Assembly: GCF_030272615.1 (NCBI RefSeq)
Contig: NC_081415.1
Location: 417,042,757 to 417,106,756, forward strand
Direction of reading: 5' to 3'
From: Cryptomeria japonica
Lineage: Eukaryota > Streptophyta > Pinopsida > Cupressales > Cupressaceae
Length of the DNA stretch: 64,000 nt
Positions 31,246-43,330 of this stretch are shown piece after piece. Positions within the stretch are counted from its first letter, which is position 1. Each line of letters begins with the position of its first letter. The position numbers and the translations under genes were made by a program. The notes beneath the pieces were generated by a model. It ran no database searches. It worked only from the letters and a program-made list of their open reading frames with translations, and was not told where the DNA came from.

Positions 31246-32432
31246 GTATGAAAATTAGGAATCAGGGTTTCACCAAGTAAATCCACTAAATAACCCAATT
31301 AACACAACATACATTGAAAGAGGATTGAACCCAATAGATAGAGGCTCAATCTTGATTGGGAAAGGTATGAGATTTTGATTGCATTCAACTGGTTAATATT
31401 GATTATCCTCTCTCTTAGTTGAATTTGGAATATAATTATGAAACTAGGGTAAAAGTATGAATGATTGAAGTAAATTATTGCAAACATACCGCCATAGATA
31501 TCCCACAGAGCCACAAACTGAGGTATGGGCAAAAGAAGATATTTAGAACTTGTTCCTAGAAGTTCAATTCGATTTTTCAAGACTAGGTAGAACAAATCAG
31601 CCCTAGTCCTCTGAATTTTTTGTTGTTGAAAGCTAAACCTATTCATCACTATAGACACTGCCAAAATTCTTGAGTACAACTCCTACACCTATTTCTTGCA
31701 CACAAAAAGAGGGGGAAAAATATTGGGAATATGGGTTTTCTTTAGGTCAAACCTCGATTTTGTAATTAACCATGAAATTGAATTGATAAATATAATAAAA
31801 GATTATAATAAAATACTTTTCTTTTGAGGGAAAGGCTTAAATTATTGAAACAATAATGTATACCTTGATGAAGTTTTGTTTTACCTTCACACAAGGCTTT
31901 TAGGGTTTCATGTAGGATGTCTTCATAAAATATTGATCATGGATGCTATCTTCAGTACTTGAACTTGAGTTCACTACTGCTCCAATGCTTAATGAATGAC
32001 TAATTGCTTGCTCACTTGAATTGAATTAGGATCATAATCTTACCTTTTGAAAATGTTAGGTTTAAAATGAGAGGGGTAGATCTCCTTTTATACTTGACTA
32101 TCTGAAAGAAAACTGAATTTTGAAACATGCTGACATGGGATCAATTTTCCTGCTCACTTGATATGATCACTATGAGGCCCCAATTTAGGACCTAATTAGG
32201 AGGACTAGGGAATGGGCTGCCCTGGTCTTGATTTAGGACAACGACACCCAATGCCTTGGTCCTAAAAATTAGGACTCCAGAATGAGGGGAGAGATAGAAA
32301 GGTGATGAAAATGTGAGTTTGAAATATAATGTGAGTAAAATCAACACTGCAATCAGGCATTGAATGCCAACACGCCAAAGTGAGGCCTAGGTGAGGATAA
32401 AATTATAAGCGAGTATAATTTATGATGCTACA
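31246..32432 (-). repeat. Main part of H's 5' LTR
   Basis: Resumes H's LTR after insertion B. It resembles the element 1 LTR (3743-4889): TTCTTGCACACAAAAAGAG, GGTCAAACCTCGATTTTG and the end TATGATGCTACA. With the 11 bp at 19384 the LTR is about 1.2 kb. No coding content. Confidence 0.75.
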
Positions 32433-32940
32433 AGAAGATAAAATGTGCAACGTCTTTAAGATTGAGGACCCAAAATTCTTCTGGATGGTGGATTTTCTTT
32501 TGGGAAGAAAATTCATGGAATCTAAATTTAGGTATAGAATAAATGCAAACCTAGTTTCCATGTTTTTTGCATGGGGTCTTGAATTAGGAATAAAGGAGGA
32601 TGCAATGTGGGTCATGCAAGAGAGTGTCAAGGAGGAATGAAAGTTTAAAATGGAGTCCTTAATGACAATGACAAGGCTAGGGGAAGGTTTTGTAGCCATA
32701 AACAGAGAATGGATACATTCGGTGGAGTTTGTGCCACCCCTGAGACTCTTTCTAATTTTGGAGTGGACATGGATTGAGAAGCGTGAAGGGATGAGGCATA
32801 GGTGGGTTGGGAAATACATTAAGGAATACCTATGAAGTAGGGAACAAATGGTGAGCATGTTGGGGCCAGATGAGCTGAAGAAATCAAAGAAGAAAAGTGA
32901 ATTTAAGGAGGACTACTAGCCAAACCATAAGAAGCCATTG
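32433..32940 (+). pseudogene. 5'-truncated pseudogene of an unrecognised protein
   Basis: One plus-strand frame runs from the LTR edge to about 32919 with two internal stops (TGA at about 32638 and 32833), at sites where Trp and Arg codons would fit by single C-to-T or G-to-A change. The reading is well mixed, with aromatic and charged residues (FFWMVDFLLGRKF, FVAINREWIHSVEFVPPLR, WTWIEKREGMRHRWVGKYI) and a Lys/Glu-rich end. I do not recognise the family. The N-terminus is missing because the LTR of H abuts it, perhaps because H inserted here. The overlapping minus-strand ORF (32403-32858) lacks protein-like composition and was not called. Confidence 0.5.
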
Positions 32941-33188
32941 AATTAAACTTTCACAAATAGTTTAGCTTTTTCCTTGCACATTGGATGATTTAGTCTGTTG
33001 ATAGTTTATAATTTGTATAAAACTCTATAATAGAACATGGTATGTAGGTGTTTGATACATCTTTGATATGGTGGTTAAATTTTGTATAGTTTTATTATTG
33101 TGTGGGTGTGAAGTTACAACATTGTGAATAGATGTAGCTATTTTGATGAAATTAATAGAAATATAATATTTATTGATGAAAAAAAAGA
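32941..33188 (+). other. 3' UTR-like segment ending in a short A-run
   Basis: AT-rich DNA following the pseudogene ends TTTATTGATGAAAAAAAAG (A-run at about 33179-33186) and then changes character. This is what a reverse-transcribed mRNA or LINE 3' end would leave. There is no upstream AATAAA at a standard distance, so retroposition is an inference. Confidence 0.35.
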
Positions 33189-34018
33189 TACATGCCTTTT
33201 ATCCAAAAAAAATAAAAAAATCAAATTTTCTCATGAATATAGAGCTATAAAAAAAGATATAAAATCTTTCAATTAAAAAATATATATTTAATACTCTAGC
33301 TAAAAAACACAAATCAAATATTCTTGTACCTTATATGTATGGATTGTATATTGTCATGGATGAGAAATACATCCACTAACTTTTGGCACAATAGGAATAT
33401 TTTGCATCACCTTGGGGAAATTGGAAGTTGAAGAAAACTAGAACTAGTTCAAAGATACCAACAACCTTATTGCTTTTTTTTTCTAGCCATGAGCACTCCG
33501 ACCACCCAATGATTTTCTTGTCTATAGAATTGGTCCATTGCACATTCTTTTATGAGTATGATAAGATGCAAAGAAATTCATTCAATTCTAATTACTTTCC
33601 CATTTACTTCATACTCATGCATGTGATTATTCATGATCATAAATGGGTGTCCATTATGTACTCTACTACCAAGATTGGCCTCGAAGGTTGTGGCATCATC
33701 ACTCATAATGACAATTCTATATGTTGATGTGGTTCAAGGAATAAACAAATCCTCCTCTTAGCATACTTCCTCACTATTTACTACAATCAAGAAATATACA
33801 TTACTAAAGAGATCCAAATTACATCAAAGGACCATAAAACAAAACAATCCACTTCAAAACTATAGGTTTGTAACAAATAGGCTAGTTGGCCCAAATGTTG
33901 TTTAACATACATGGAATTCTAAGAATTTGAATAGAATCTTATGGACATATTATCATCCCCATAATTTCTCATACAACTAACACCAAAATAGTTTCTTAAA
34001 ATGTGAAAGTAAAAGTTT
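33189..34018. other. AT-rich intergenic DNA, nothing recognised
   Basis: Only short incidental readings on both strands. No repeat, domain or RNA gene was recognised. Confidence 0.6.
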
Positions 34019-34023
34019 GTGAC

Positions 34024-34799
34024 TGTTTATGGTAAAAATGGAAACAACAATATTGAAAGACTGAATAGATTCAACCATGAAACCCTAGCCTAACAAGAAC
34101 AAAGTTCCACCATAACATATGAAGATTACCTAAGATAATGTAAATCAACAAAATCACAAAGATTATACCATCACATGTCCAATAGGGTTTGAATCTCCAT
34201 TGATCTTGCTTGATATATTTTCTCTCAGATTTTATGTGTGCACAAGAGCTCAACAAAGAACGGAAATGTGGTTGATAGCTTGATCGCATATGAAAGTTCG
34301 AATGCTAGAATGCTTGAAAGTGCTAGTAGTAGAATTGAATAATAGGGTTGATAATGAAAGAGTATCCTCTTATATAGAAGACACTATAAGAAATGGAGGG
34401 ATAAGATTGAGAGGTGTAAAAGATAAATGGTCGGCTATGATTAAAGGGTAGGTAGAGGAAATAAGAAAATAATAAGAGGGTAGGTAGTGTAGGAATTAAG
34501 AGATGAATGACATATGTCATTGGTAGAAAAGGCTAATGAATTAACTAAATACATAAATATTTATTTAAATAATAGAGGAAGTGGGATCAATTAAATAAAT
34601 AAAAATATTTATTTAATTTAGAAAAAGGATAATTTAAATAAATAAAAGTATTTATTTAAATGAGAAATAAGGCTGGAAGAGGATTAATGAATTAATTAAA
34701 TAAATAAAGATTCATTTAATTAATAGAAGACTTAGGATAAAATAATTTAATAAATAGAGATATTCATTTAATTAGATAGGACAATTTTAGATGTCTACA
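34024..34799 (-). repeat. Solo LTR of the element B family
   Basis: An inverted copy of B's LTR (776 bp), TG...CA ends, bounded by a perfect GTGAC duplication at 34019-34023 and 34800-34804. It has the TATA box and the TTTATTTAAT repeats. No internal sequence remains, so it arose by recombination between two LTRs. Its intact ends define the LTR borders of element B. Confidence 0.93.
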
Positions 34800-36107
34800 G
34801 TGACCATTTAAATAAGGCTAGTTGACTCAAATGTTGCTCTAACATACTCAACATCCTTAGAATTCCTTATTCCAATTCATTGTTGGAGTGTAAAGAAAAA
34901 TGAACCAACATTGTTGATTACTTGGCCTATTCCTAAAGAGGATCCTATATTAATAAACACATCTCCCTTGACATTGGTTGGTCTTTTGAACAAAATTAGA
35001 TTGACAAATGTTAAGAATATACATAAAGATATGGTAAAAGGAAGAATTAGTAGCATGGAAATTGAGAATGTAACATCTCATCCCCATCACCACAAGCTAT
35101 TTTTACAATTATCCTCATCATATATAATCGATGAGGTAGTTGGAAACCATTTTTTTGAGTAATTATATAGTATGGCTACCATCTATTTGTATTTCTAGTA
35201 TGCAAATTACAAATATTGAACAAAATAAAGCTTAAATCAATGTCTACCTAAGCTTGCTGTGAGATGGAAATTACAAACCATAGCCTCTAGGACCAACGCT
35301 ATTATTGATTTGCAATAATTTTTAACTTGGGAAAAACTCAATTTAGAAAAATAAATTTTTAAATTTTTTTATACTTAGAAAACAGGCTATATTTGTGTGA
35401 GTTTTCACTTGTAAAGTTGCCTCATATTGAGAAATTATCTCGTATTGAGAAGTCATTTTTAACAAAAAAGGTCTTTGTTAAAAAACTTTTTTTTTGTTTA
35501 TTTTTATGAAAAAGTGTACATGCACTCCAAACTCCCTTGAATGAATCTAAACAATACATTTATTTACCTTCCACATCTAGGATTCAAATCATTTAAAATT
35601 TTATTTATTTTATTTTGATTTCAATTTTTTGGGGCATGTTGTAAACTATAACATCCATTATCTTATATTTTTCTTTAAATACTATATTTGATTTATAAAT
35701 TCTTGTACATGACTCATTTATGTAGCATCTCAATGCCAAACTCTTAACTATTTTATGAATTATTCCACATGATTAATTAATGCAACATCCCCTATGTTTC
35801 TCTTGTATTTTCCTTCCACCCAACTATTTCTACATTAAGACACAACCTGAACTATTGGTGAAGCTTGAATAATCAACATACATATACCAATTACAAAATC
35901 TCCTCACAATATTTCACATCAAAGGAGTTATGTACCTCTTATTTTCACATAATCACCCCGCACAAGTGGTATTCGCACCAACAATATCTTAAAATTGGAT
36001 GGTGAATGTGGATAGAAATTTGAATTAAATAGTTAGGAGGTATTTTTTCCTCACTAGTTGATATAGAGGATTATAGAGACTGTAATTGGGTGGATATTAA
36101 ACACTCA

Positions 36108-36228
<121 letters not shown>

Positions 36229-36860
36229 TTTTATTATTTTTGGTCTTGAACTATACCATACACTAGGCACACAACTTTTTGTAGGAGTTTTCCCTTATAC
36301 TTGTATGGTTTCTAGAATTAATCTTTGTAAAATTTCATGTTAAAATTTATTTATTTTTCAAAAGATTATCAATTATATTTTTATAGTTTCATCAATAGAT
36401 TTAAAGAAGTAATCATTTTAATCTATCAATTTGAACTTTACTTTAAAAGTTCAATATTTTTGGTCTAGCTTCTAGTTTATTAAAAAAATGATGGCCATAT
36501 GCCTCAAAATAATAAAGAGCTCATAAAAAGAAAATACAAATATTTTAATACATAGTTGTGAGCAATCATGGTGGTATAGTCAACCTTCTTTGAACCCATG
36601 AAAGGAAGGTTTGGGACTTTCATTGAATAGTTGCAAAAAATCTTGATGTTCTAGTCAATCTCTTTGATATTGTAAGATCTTGTTCTTGAGCCTAATTTAC
36701 CATTTTAATAACTTATTCTTGATTTACTTATGCGATTGAAAATTCATTTTATTTAGTTTGTTTTTCCATTGTAAAAATATTTTCTCTAGTTTTCTTTGTC
36801 ATCATAGGATCTTATTCTCAGTATTTCTTTAGTATTGCAAGATCTAGTTTATAATTCAAC

Positions 36861-37020
36861 TTTGCCTCAAAAGATAATATGCTTGAGTCTAATTTTGATG
36901 TGAATCTCAAAGTCACTTATTACTGATTTATACAATTTAGTTTGCCTTGAAAGATAATATGCTCGAGTCTACTTTTGATGTGAATCTCAAAGTCACTTAT
37001 TAGTGATTGATACAATATTG
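36861..37020. repeat. Two-copy tandem duplication, 80-bp period
   Basis: TTTGCCT..AAAGATAATATGCT and GATGTGAATCTCAAAGTCAC occur in both halves (starting at 36861 and 36941) with few differences. Confidence 0.8.
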
Positions 37021-37592
37021 CCTCATTTTATCGCCAATTTATTTATTCATAATCTAGTATCTCATGGGTTTTCTATTGATCTCACCATCCATTTACACCT
37101 ATACCGCCTTGGGTGTCCTTTGTGAAAGATCACCAAATAATTGGGACTTCTAATGTAGGCTAAATGACAATACTTTAAAAATGAAAGGTCAAGATCTTTT
37201 TGGTGGTGGTCATTTTGATCTCAACCATCAATCTATGTATTTTCTCAAGTGCTTTGGAAGTTTATAGCTTAAGAAATGGTAGTTATAAATGGTCTTGGAA
37301 GTTTTAGCAACCCATTGAATTCCTTGTTTTCTAATAATCCACCGTAAAGTGAATTATGTTTTTTAGTAGATTTGAAAAAAATAAAAATTTATTGACTATG
37401 CAAACGTTTGGCTAGAAAGAAAATGTGTAATAGGATTTTTGTACATGTCATAATTATATATTTGTTATAAATTTTATGGTCAATATATGTTTGATTGTAG
37501 GCCTTTTAATTTGTACCATTGATCTATGTGATTCATCTAGTACTCCTCAATAGAGGAACACCTATTGACATAAATATATTTTTATTTATTTT

Positions 37593-37921
37593 TGTTAGAG
37601 TAATCTTTTATTAACTAATAATTATTTATTTAATTATTAGTCTATTATACTCTATGCTTAAGCTAAACTTAGGAATCTTATAATTCTTTAGGGTTTTCTC
37701 CTTTAGGGTTTCGAGTATCCTTTTATAAGGATTCTCTCTTTGTATTTTCATAACAACAGTAGTTATTGAATTGCATTCTTGTTGCACAATCAATATGACT
37801 CCTCTTTTTTGGATCTATGAATTCTGGCCTCCAGAACTTTTTTGCTTCTCTCCTTCTGTGACAGGTTTGCATGCAGGTGATCTTTGGGAGCTATAGAGTT
37901 TATTTTTCCTCAACTCCAATA
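37593..37921 (+). repeat. LTR a of array J
   Basis: 329 bp, TGTTAGAGTAATC...CTCCAATA. Shares variants CCTTTTATAAGG and GTAGTTATTG with LTR e rather than with b, c or d. Confidence 0.93.
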
Positions 37922-39557
37922 TGGTATCAGAGCTCTAGATATGCATGCCCATGTTCTCTTCATGAGAGTTTTTGGGCCTTGTTCTTCATATCTGAGTATT
38001 CGGGGGTTTGTGCAGTTGATTTTTCCATTTTTGGGGGTAGCTGATTTTTTGGTACATTTTGGTGCCAAAAGGACCTTACGGTTGGATTTAGGAGGCCGAT
38101 TGGACAAATTTCGATATATAATTTGACTATTTTTGGTGACAGGGGCATCTGGGACATGATTTTTTATTGGCATGTTTTTCGAGGCATGAAAATCCGTACG
38201 ACTGTATCTGCAAATGCGTCATAAATTTTTTGTCAAAAATAAAATAAAATAAATTTTTATTTATTTATTTAATTTTTTAACCCTTTTTATGCCCTAAAAG
38301 AGGGGTTTTTTTTCTTTTGGCTATAACTTGGTCATACGAAGGCGCTTTTTAAAAACCTTATATCATCGGAAAGCTCTTTTTGAGCTCTATCCAGATTTGG
38401 AGGTTTGAACTTTTTATTTTTCTTTTTTTATGACATTTTTTTTTCTGTCAAAGCCAAAGGATTATTTTTGCACTCTAGGAGACATAACTCGAGCATCCGA
38501 ACTCTGTTTTTCAAAAACTTTATATTGTTGGAAAGCTTGTTCTATGTTCTTTCCAGATTCTGTTCTAGGTATATTTTATTCAGTTTTTTGTTTTTCAGCA
38601 CTCTGGTGAATATCTTGGATGTTTCAAGTCCTGAGATCTCTTTCTTTGAGTAGGATGTCTCATCTTTGGATTTCTGTTTCCAGTCTTTTGTCTCTTTTTA
38701 TCATTGTAGGATTTTATTTATGCAAACACACTGAGATAAAGTGCCACCATGCATTGTATACTTGGGATCTTGCACATCTTGTGCCTTATTGTACATGCAC
38801 TACTTATAAAGTGCCATGGGGGGGTTGATGTTTGCTTTTGTTTGCCATCTACCTTTGTCATGTGAGTGTTCCTTCCACGATATTAGCCTCATGATATGTG
38901 TCAAATGAGTGTTCCTTCCACGACATTATGTACTTTCTCTGCACCTTTGATATTCCTGGTTCTTCATCATGCAGTTCTTGTTGGCTGTTATTTTCAGTGT
39001 ACCTATCCCTCTCCCTTTTCAGCTTTATGGGGAGGTTTGTCCTATTGGTTCTAATGCTTCCTTGGTTCGATTGATCAACTCTTCAGGCTTTTTTGTTTCA
39101 TGCCATCTGTATCTTCGAGTTCAGTTGTTTGCCTTTGTTTGCCATCTGATTCAAGTAGTGTCATTTGAGGGCGCTCATGCAGATTACAGTCTTCTCTACC
39201 TAGTCATGTTCTATTTTAGTGAAGGTTCTTCAGATCAGCAGTTACTCTTCGACAGTGTTTGTAGCTATTTCATGCTTTAGTGGTGTTCTTCATTCTCTTA
39301 TTTTTGTTCCTATCTTCTGGAACACTCTTTTTTGGAGGCTTCTTAGTCCTTCACTTGAGCTTTCATCTCTTCTTGGAGAGGAGTTTTGTTCCCACAGGGT
39401 TTTCTCCTTTTTCTTCACTTTACAGAGGTTTTATTGTACTTGGGTACCTCATCAGGCCTAGTTGTCGGGACCCATTATTGCTTTCCTGCATTTTTTACAT
39501 GCTTTTTTAGTCCTTAGTTATTTTTTAGCTACTCCCTAAGTTCATCTTAAGGGGGGG
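37922..39557 (+). other. Internal region 1 of array J (non-coding)
   Basis: Begins with TGGTATCAGAGCTCTAGAT, a perfect 12-base match to the initiator Met primer sequence. Ends CTTAAGGGGGGG, the polypurine tract, before LTR b. The readings on both strands are short, T-rich and without domains. It is co-linear with 40569-42198. Confidence 0.88.
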
Positions 39558-39911
39558 TGTTAGAGTAATCTTTTATTAGCTAATAATTATTTATTTAATT
39601 ATTAGCTAATAATTATTTATTTAATTATTAGTCTATTATACTCTATGCTTAAGCTAAACTTAGGAATCTTATAATTCTTTAGGGTTTTCTCCTTTGGGGT
39701 TTCGAGTATCCTCTTATAAGGATTCTCTCTTTGTATTTTCATAACAACTCTAATTATTGAATTGCATTCTTGTTGCACAATCAATATGACTCCTCTTTTC
39801 TGGATCTCTGAATTCTGGCCTCCATAGCCTTTTTCCTTATCTCCTTCTATGATAGGTTTGCATGCAGGTGATCTTTGGTAGCTGTAGATTTGTTTTTTCT
39901 CAACTCCAATA
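39558..39911 (+). repeat. LTR b of array J
   Basis: 354 bp. About 25 bp longer than the others because the TAGCTAATAATTATTTATTT segment near its start is duplicated. Ends CTCCAATA and is followed at once by LTR c. Confidence 0.93.
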
Positions 39912-40239
39912 TGTTAGAGTAATATTTTATTAGCTAATAATTATTTATTTAATTATTAGTCTATTATACTCTATGCTTAAGCTAAACTTAGTAATCTTAT
40001 AATTCTTTAGGGTTTTCTCCTTTAGGGTTTTGAGTATCCTCTTATAAGGATTCTCTCTTTGTATTTTCATAACAACTCTAATTATTGAATTGCATTCTTG
40101 TTGCACAATCAATATGACTCCTCTTTTCTAGATCTCTGAATTTTGGCCTCCATAGCCTTTTTTATTCTCTCCTTCTATGATAGGTTTGCATGTAGGTGAT
40201 CTTTGGGAGTTGTAGAGTTGTTTTTCCTCAACTCCAATA
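39912..40239 (+). repeat. LTR c of array J
   Basis: 328 bp, abuts LTR b and LTR d with no intervening base. Shares TGTTAGAGTAATATT with LTR d, and CCTCTTATAAGG and AACTCTAATTATTG with b and d. Confidence 0.93.
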
Positions 40240-40568
40240 TGTTAGAGTAATATTTTATTAGCTAATAATTATTTATTTAATTATTAGTCTATTATACTCC
40301 ATGCTTAAGCTAAACTTAGGAATCTTATAATTCGTTAGGGTTTTCTCCTTTAGGGTTTTGAGTATCCTCTTATAAGGATTCTCTCTTTGTATTTTCATAA
40401 CAACTCTAATTATTGAATTGCATTCTTGTTGCACAATCAATATGACTCCTCTTTTTTGGATCTCTGAATTCTGGCCTCCATAGCCTTTTTGCTTCTCTCC
40501 TTCTGTGATAGGTTTGCATGCAGGTGATCTTTGGGAGCTATAGAGTTGATTTTTCCTCAACTCCAATA
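40240..40568 (+). repeat. LTR d of array J
   Basis: 329 bp, follows LTR c directly and is followed by the primer site of internal 2. Confidence 0.93.
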
Positions 40569-42198
40569 TGGTATCAGAGCTCTAGATCTGCATGCCCCTG
40601 TTCTCTTCATGAGATATTTTGGGCCATGTTCTTCAGATTTGTGTATTCGGGGGTTTGTGCAGTTGTTTTTTTCCATTTCTGGGGGTAGCTGATTTTTTGG
40701 TATATTTTTCTGCCAAAAGGACCTCTTAGTTGGATTCAGAAGGCCAATTCCATGAATTTTGATATATAATTTGCCTATTTTTGGTGACAGGGGCATCTAG
40801 GGCATGATTTTTTATTGGCATGTTTTTCAAGGCACAAAAATCCGTACGACTGTACCTGCAAATGCGCCAGAAAAATTTCGTAATATTTTTTTTTTTACCC
40901 TCTTTATGCCCTAAAAGAGGGTTTTTTTTTTCTTTTGGCCGTAACTTGGTCATACAGAGGCGCTTTTTTTAAACCTTATATCGTCAGAAAGCTCTTTCTG
41001 AGCTCTATCCAAATCTGGAGGTTTGAACTTTTGATTTTGATTTTTTGACAACATTTTTTTTTCTGTCAAAGCCATAGGTTCATTTTTTCACTCGGGGAGA
41101 CATCACTTGAGCTTCTGAACTCCATTTTTTGAAAAATTTATATAGTTGGAAATTTTGTTTTGTGTTCTTTCCACTCATATGAGTTTTCTTTCCAGATAAT
41201 GCTCTAGGTATATTTTATTTAGTTTTTTGCTTTTCAGCACTGGTGAATATCTTGGATGTTTCAGGCCCTGGGATATCTTTCTTTGAGTAGGATGTCTCAT
41301 GTTTGGCTGTTCTTTTTGTTTCTAGTTTTCTATCTCTTCCGATCATTGTAGCATTTTATTTATGCAAACACACTAAGATAAAGTGCCATAATGCATTGTA
41401 TACTTGGAATCTTGCACATCTTGTGCCTTATTGTAGATGCACTACTTATAAAGTGCCATGGGGGGTTGATGTTTGCCTTTTGTTTGCCATCTACCTTTAT
41501 CAAGTGAGTGTTCCTTTCATGGCATCACCCTCATGATGTGTTTCAAGTGAGTGTTCCTTCCACGATACTATGTACTTTCTCTACACCTTCGATGTTTGTG
41601 GTTCTTCGTCATGCAATTATTCTTGGCCGTTATTTTTAGTGTACTTGTCCCTCTCCCTTTTCACCATTATGGGGAGGTTTGTCTTGTTGATTCTAATGCT
41701 TCCTTGGTTTGACTGATCAACTCTTTAGGCTTTGGTGTTTCATGCCATCTACATCTTCGAGTTCAGTTGTTTGCCTTTGTTTTCCATTTGATCCGAGTAG
41801 TTTCATTTGAGGGCACTCATGCAGATTATAGTCTTCTCTATCTGGTCATGTTCTATTTCAGTGGAGGTTCTTCAGATCAGTAGTTACTCTTCAATAGTGT
41901 TTGCAACTATTTCATGCTTTAGTGGTGTTCTTCATTCTCTTTTTTTGTTCCTATCTTCTGGAACACTCTTGTTTGGAGGCTTCTTAGTCCTTCACTTGAG
42001 CTTGCATTTCTTCTTGGAGAGGAGTTTTGTTCCCACAGGGTTTTCTCATTTTTCTCCACTTTAGAGAGATTTTTATTGTACTTGGGTACCTCATCGGGTC
42101 TAGTTGTCGGGACCCATTATTTCTTTCCTGCATTTTTTATACGCTTTTTTAGTCCTTAGTTGTTTTTTAGCTACTCCCTAAGTTCATCTTAAGGGGGG
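40569..42198 (+). other. Internal region 2 of array J (non-coding)
   Basis: Begins TGGTATCAGAGCTCTAGAT and ends TTAAGGGGGG before LTR e. Co-linear with internal 1, with many substitutions and small indels, and again without gag or pol motifs. Confidence 0.88.
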
Positions 42199-42518
42199 TG
42201 TTAGAGTAATCTTTTATTAGCTAATAATTATTTATTTAATTATTAGTCTATTATACTCTATGCTTAAGCTAAACTTAGGAATCTTATAATTCTTTAGGGC
42301 TTTCTCCTTTAGGGTTTCGAGTATCCTTTTATAAGGATTCTCTTTTTGTATTTTCATAACTGTAGTTATTGAATTGCATTCTTGTTGCACAATCAATATG
42401 ACTCCTCTTTTTTGGATCTCAGAATTTTGGCCTCTATAACTTTTTTGCTTCTCTCCTTCTGTGATGCATGCAGGTGATCTTTGGGAGCTGTAGAGTTGAT
42501 TTTTCCTCAACTCCAATA
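42199..42518 (+). repeat. LTR e of array J
   Basis: 320 bp, ends CTCCAATA, then the second ATTTT of the duplication. Shares diagnostic variants with LTR a. Confidence 0.93.
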
Positions 42519-42523
42519 ATTTT

Positions 42524-43008
42524 TATATTTTTTTACATTTTATAAATTGATTATATTAAGAGGACTTATATAGTGGTGTCAAGGAGTCTCATATCATTAT
42601 TGTGTACATAAAAACCAAAACAAAATGGACATATTTTGAAAAAAATTGCAACTATAAAATCATACTTTTGGATGGAGGTTTGTGCACAAATTCATTTTTG
42701 CTACCTGATATGAGAGAACAAGAATCTCTTCAGCTAAGAGTAAAGGATTGAGGGGTATTTGTTCCACCAAATTTTCTTGGGGCACGATCTCGACCTCATC
42801 CCTTTTTGATATCAGAGCCTTGCACTCAACAAGACTTGCTCCCTAGTGGGCTCATCAAGAACCTTTCAACTTCACCGACAGACCAAGGGCCCATTGACAA
42901 AATCAAACTTTTAAAAAGTAACATACAAGTGTATAATATTTAGTAATTTTTAAATAATGAATGGTGGATTTTTTAAAGTAAAATTAAAGGTCATTTATTA
43001 TGCTAATT
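42524..43008. other. Intergenic DNA with a possible primer-site scrap
   Basis: AT-rich. TTGATATCAGAGCCTTGC at about 42806 resembles a copia primer site and could be a remnant of an older element. No coding content was seen. Confidence 0.45.
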
Positions 43009-43330
43009 TTGGAATCTTTTGGATTTCCAAAGGAGTTTTATAAAATGATAAAGTTCATTTCCAAAGATGCATGCACTCAAATTGATGTTAATGGGTCCCT
43101 TACTAAGCTCTTTATGCTTCAATGATGCATCAAGCAATGTTGTCCCCCCACACCTATTTTATTTGTTATTACTTATAATGCCCTACATTATGTTGAGATC
43201 TAATATATTTGGAAGAATTTTAAAAGAGATAAACTTGCTTGATGAAGAAGCACTATTGAACTTATAATTTGTTGATGATACCGTAACTCTTTTTTTGATT
43301 TGGAAGAGTATAACTTTGAAAATGTGATGA
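43009..43330 (+). pseudogene. LINE (non-LTR) reverse transcriptase fragment
   Basis: Two plus-strand frames joined by a frameshift near 43145. The first gives FGFPKEFYKMIKF and DVNGSLTKLFMLQ, then a stop. The second gives VPPHLFYLLLLIMPYIM, INLLDEEALLNL and, after a stop, FVDDTVTLFLIW. These match the RT block ending in the (Y/F)xDD active site of plant L1-type elements, with Val at the variable position. Only about 105 codons remain; endonuclease, RNase H and tail are missing. Confidence 0.75.

Larger units (their letters stand above)
4890..32432 (-). mobile_element. Element H: outer gypsy-type element, heavily nested
   Basis: Pieces of one minus-strand element: 5' LTR (31246-32432 plus 19384-19394), primer site (19366-19380), gag relics (19045-17105) and probably a 40-bp scrap at 4890-4929. 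Element B is inserted in its LTR, copia G in its gag region, and element 1 lies to the left. No pol of H is visible; it may lie beyond the left edge or have been lost. The 5 bp after the LTR (AGAAG, 32433-32437) is the expected duplication; its partner is not in view. Confidence 0.65.
37593..42518 (+). mobile_element. Array J: tandem copia-type element with five LTRs and two internals
   Basis: Order: LTR a, internal 1, LTRs b, c, d directly abutting, internal 2, LTR e. A single 5-bp duplication ATTTT flanks the whole array (37588-37592 and 42519-42523). Each internal (about 1.63 kb) starts with an initiator Met primer site and ends with a polypurine tract but has no gag or pol domain, so the element is non-autonomous and short. 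LTR ends are TGTTAGAGT and ACTCCAATA, near-perfect inverted repeats. Confidence 0.93.

Noticed and set aside
32403-32858. 151-residue minus-strand ORF
   Set aside because: Antisense shadow of the plus-strand frame, which has better protein-like composition and transition-type stops.
37884-42064. Short ORFs in array J internals
   Set aside because: T-rich hydrophobic readings, poorly conserved between the two internal copies, no gag or pol motif.
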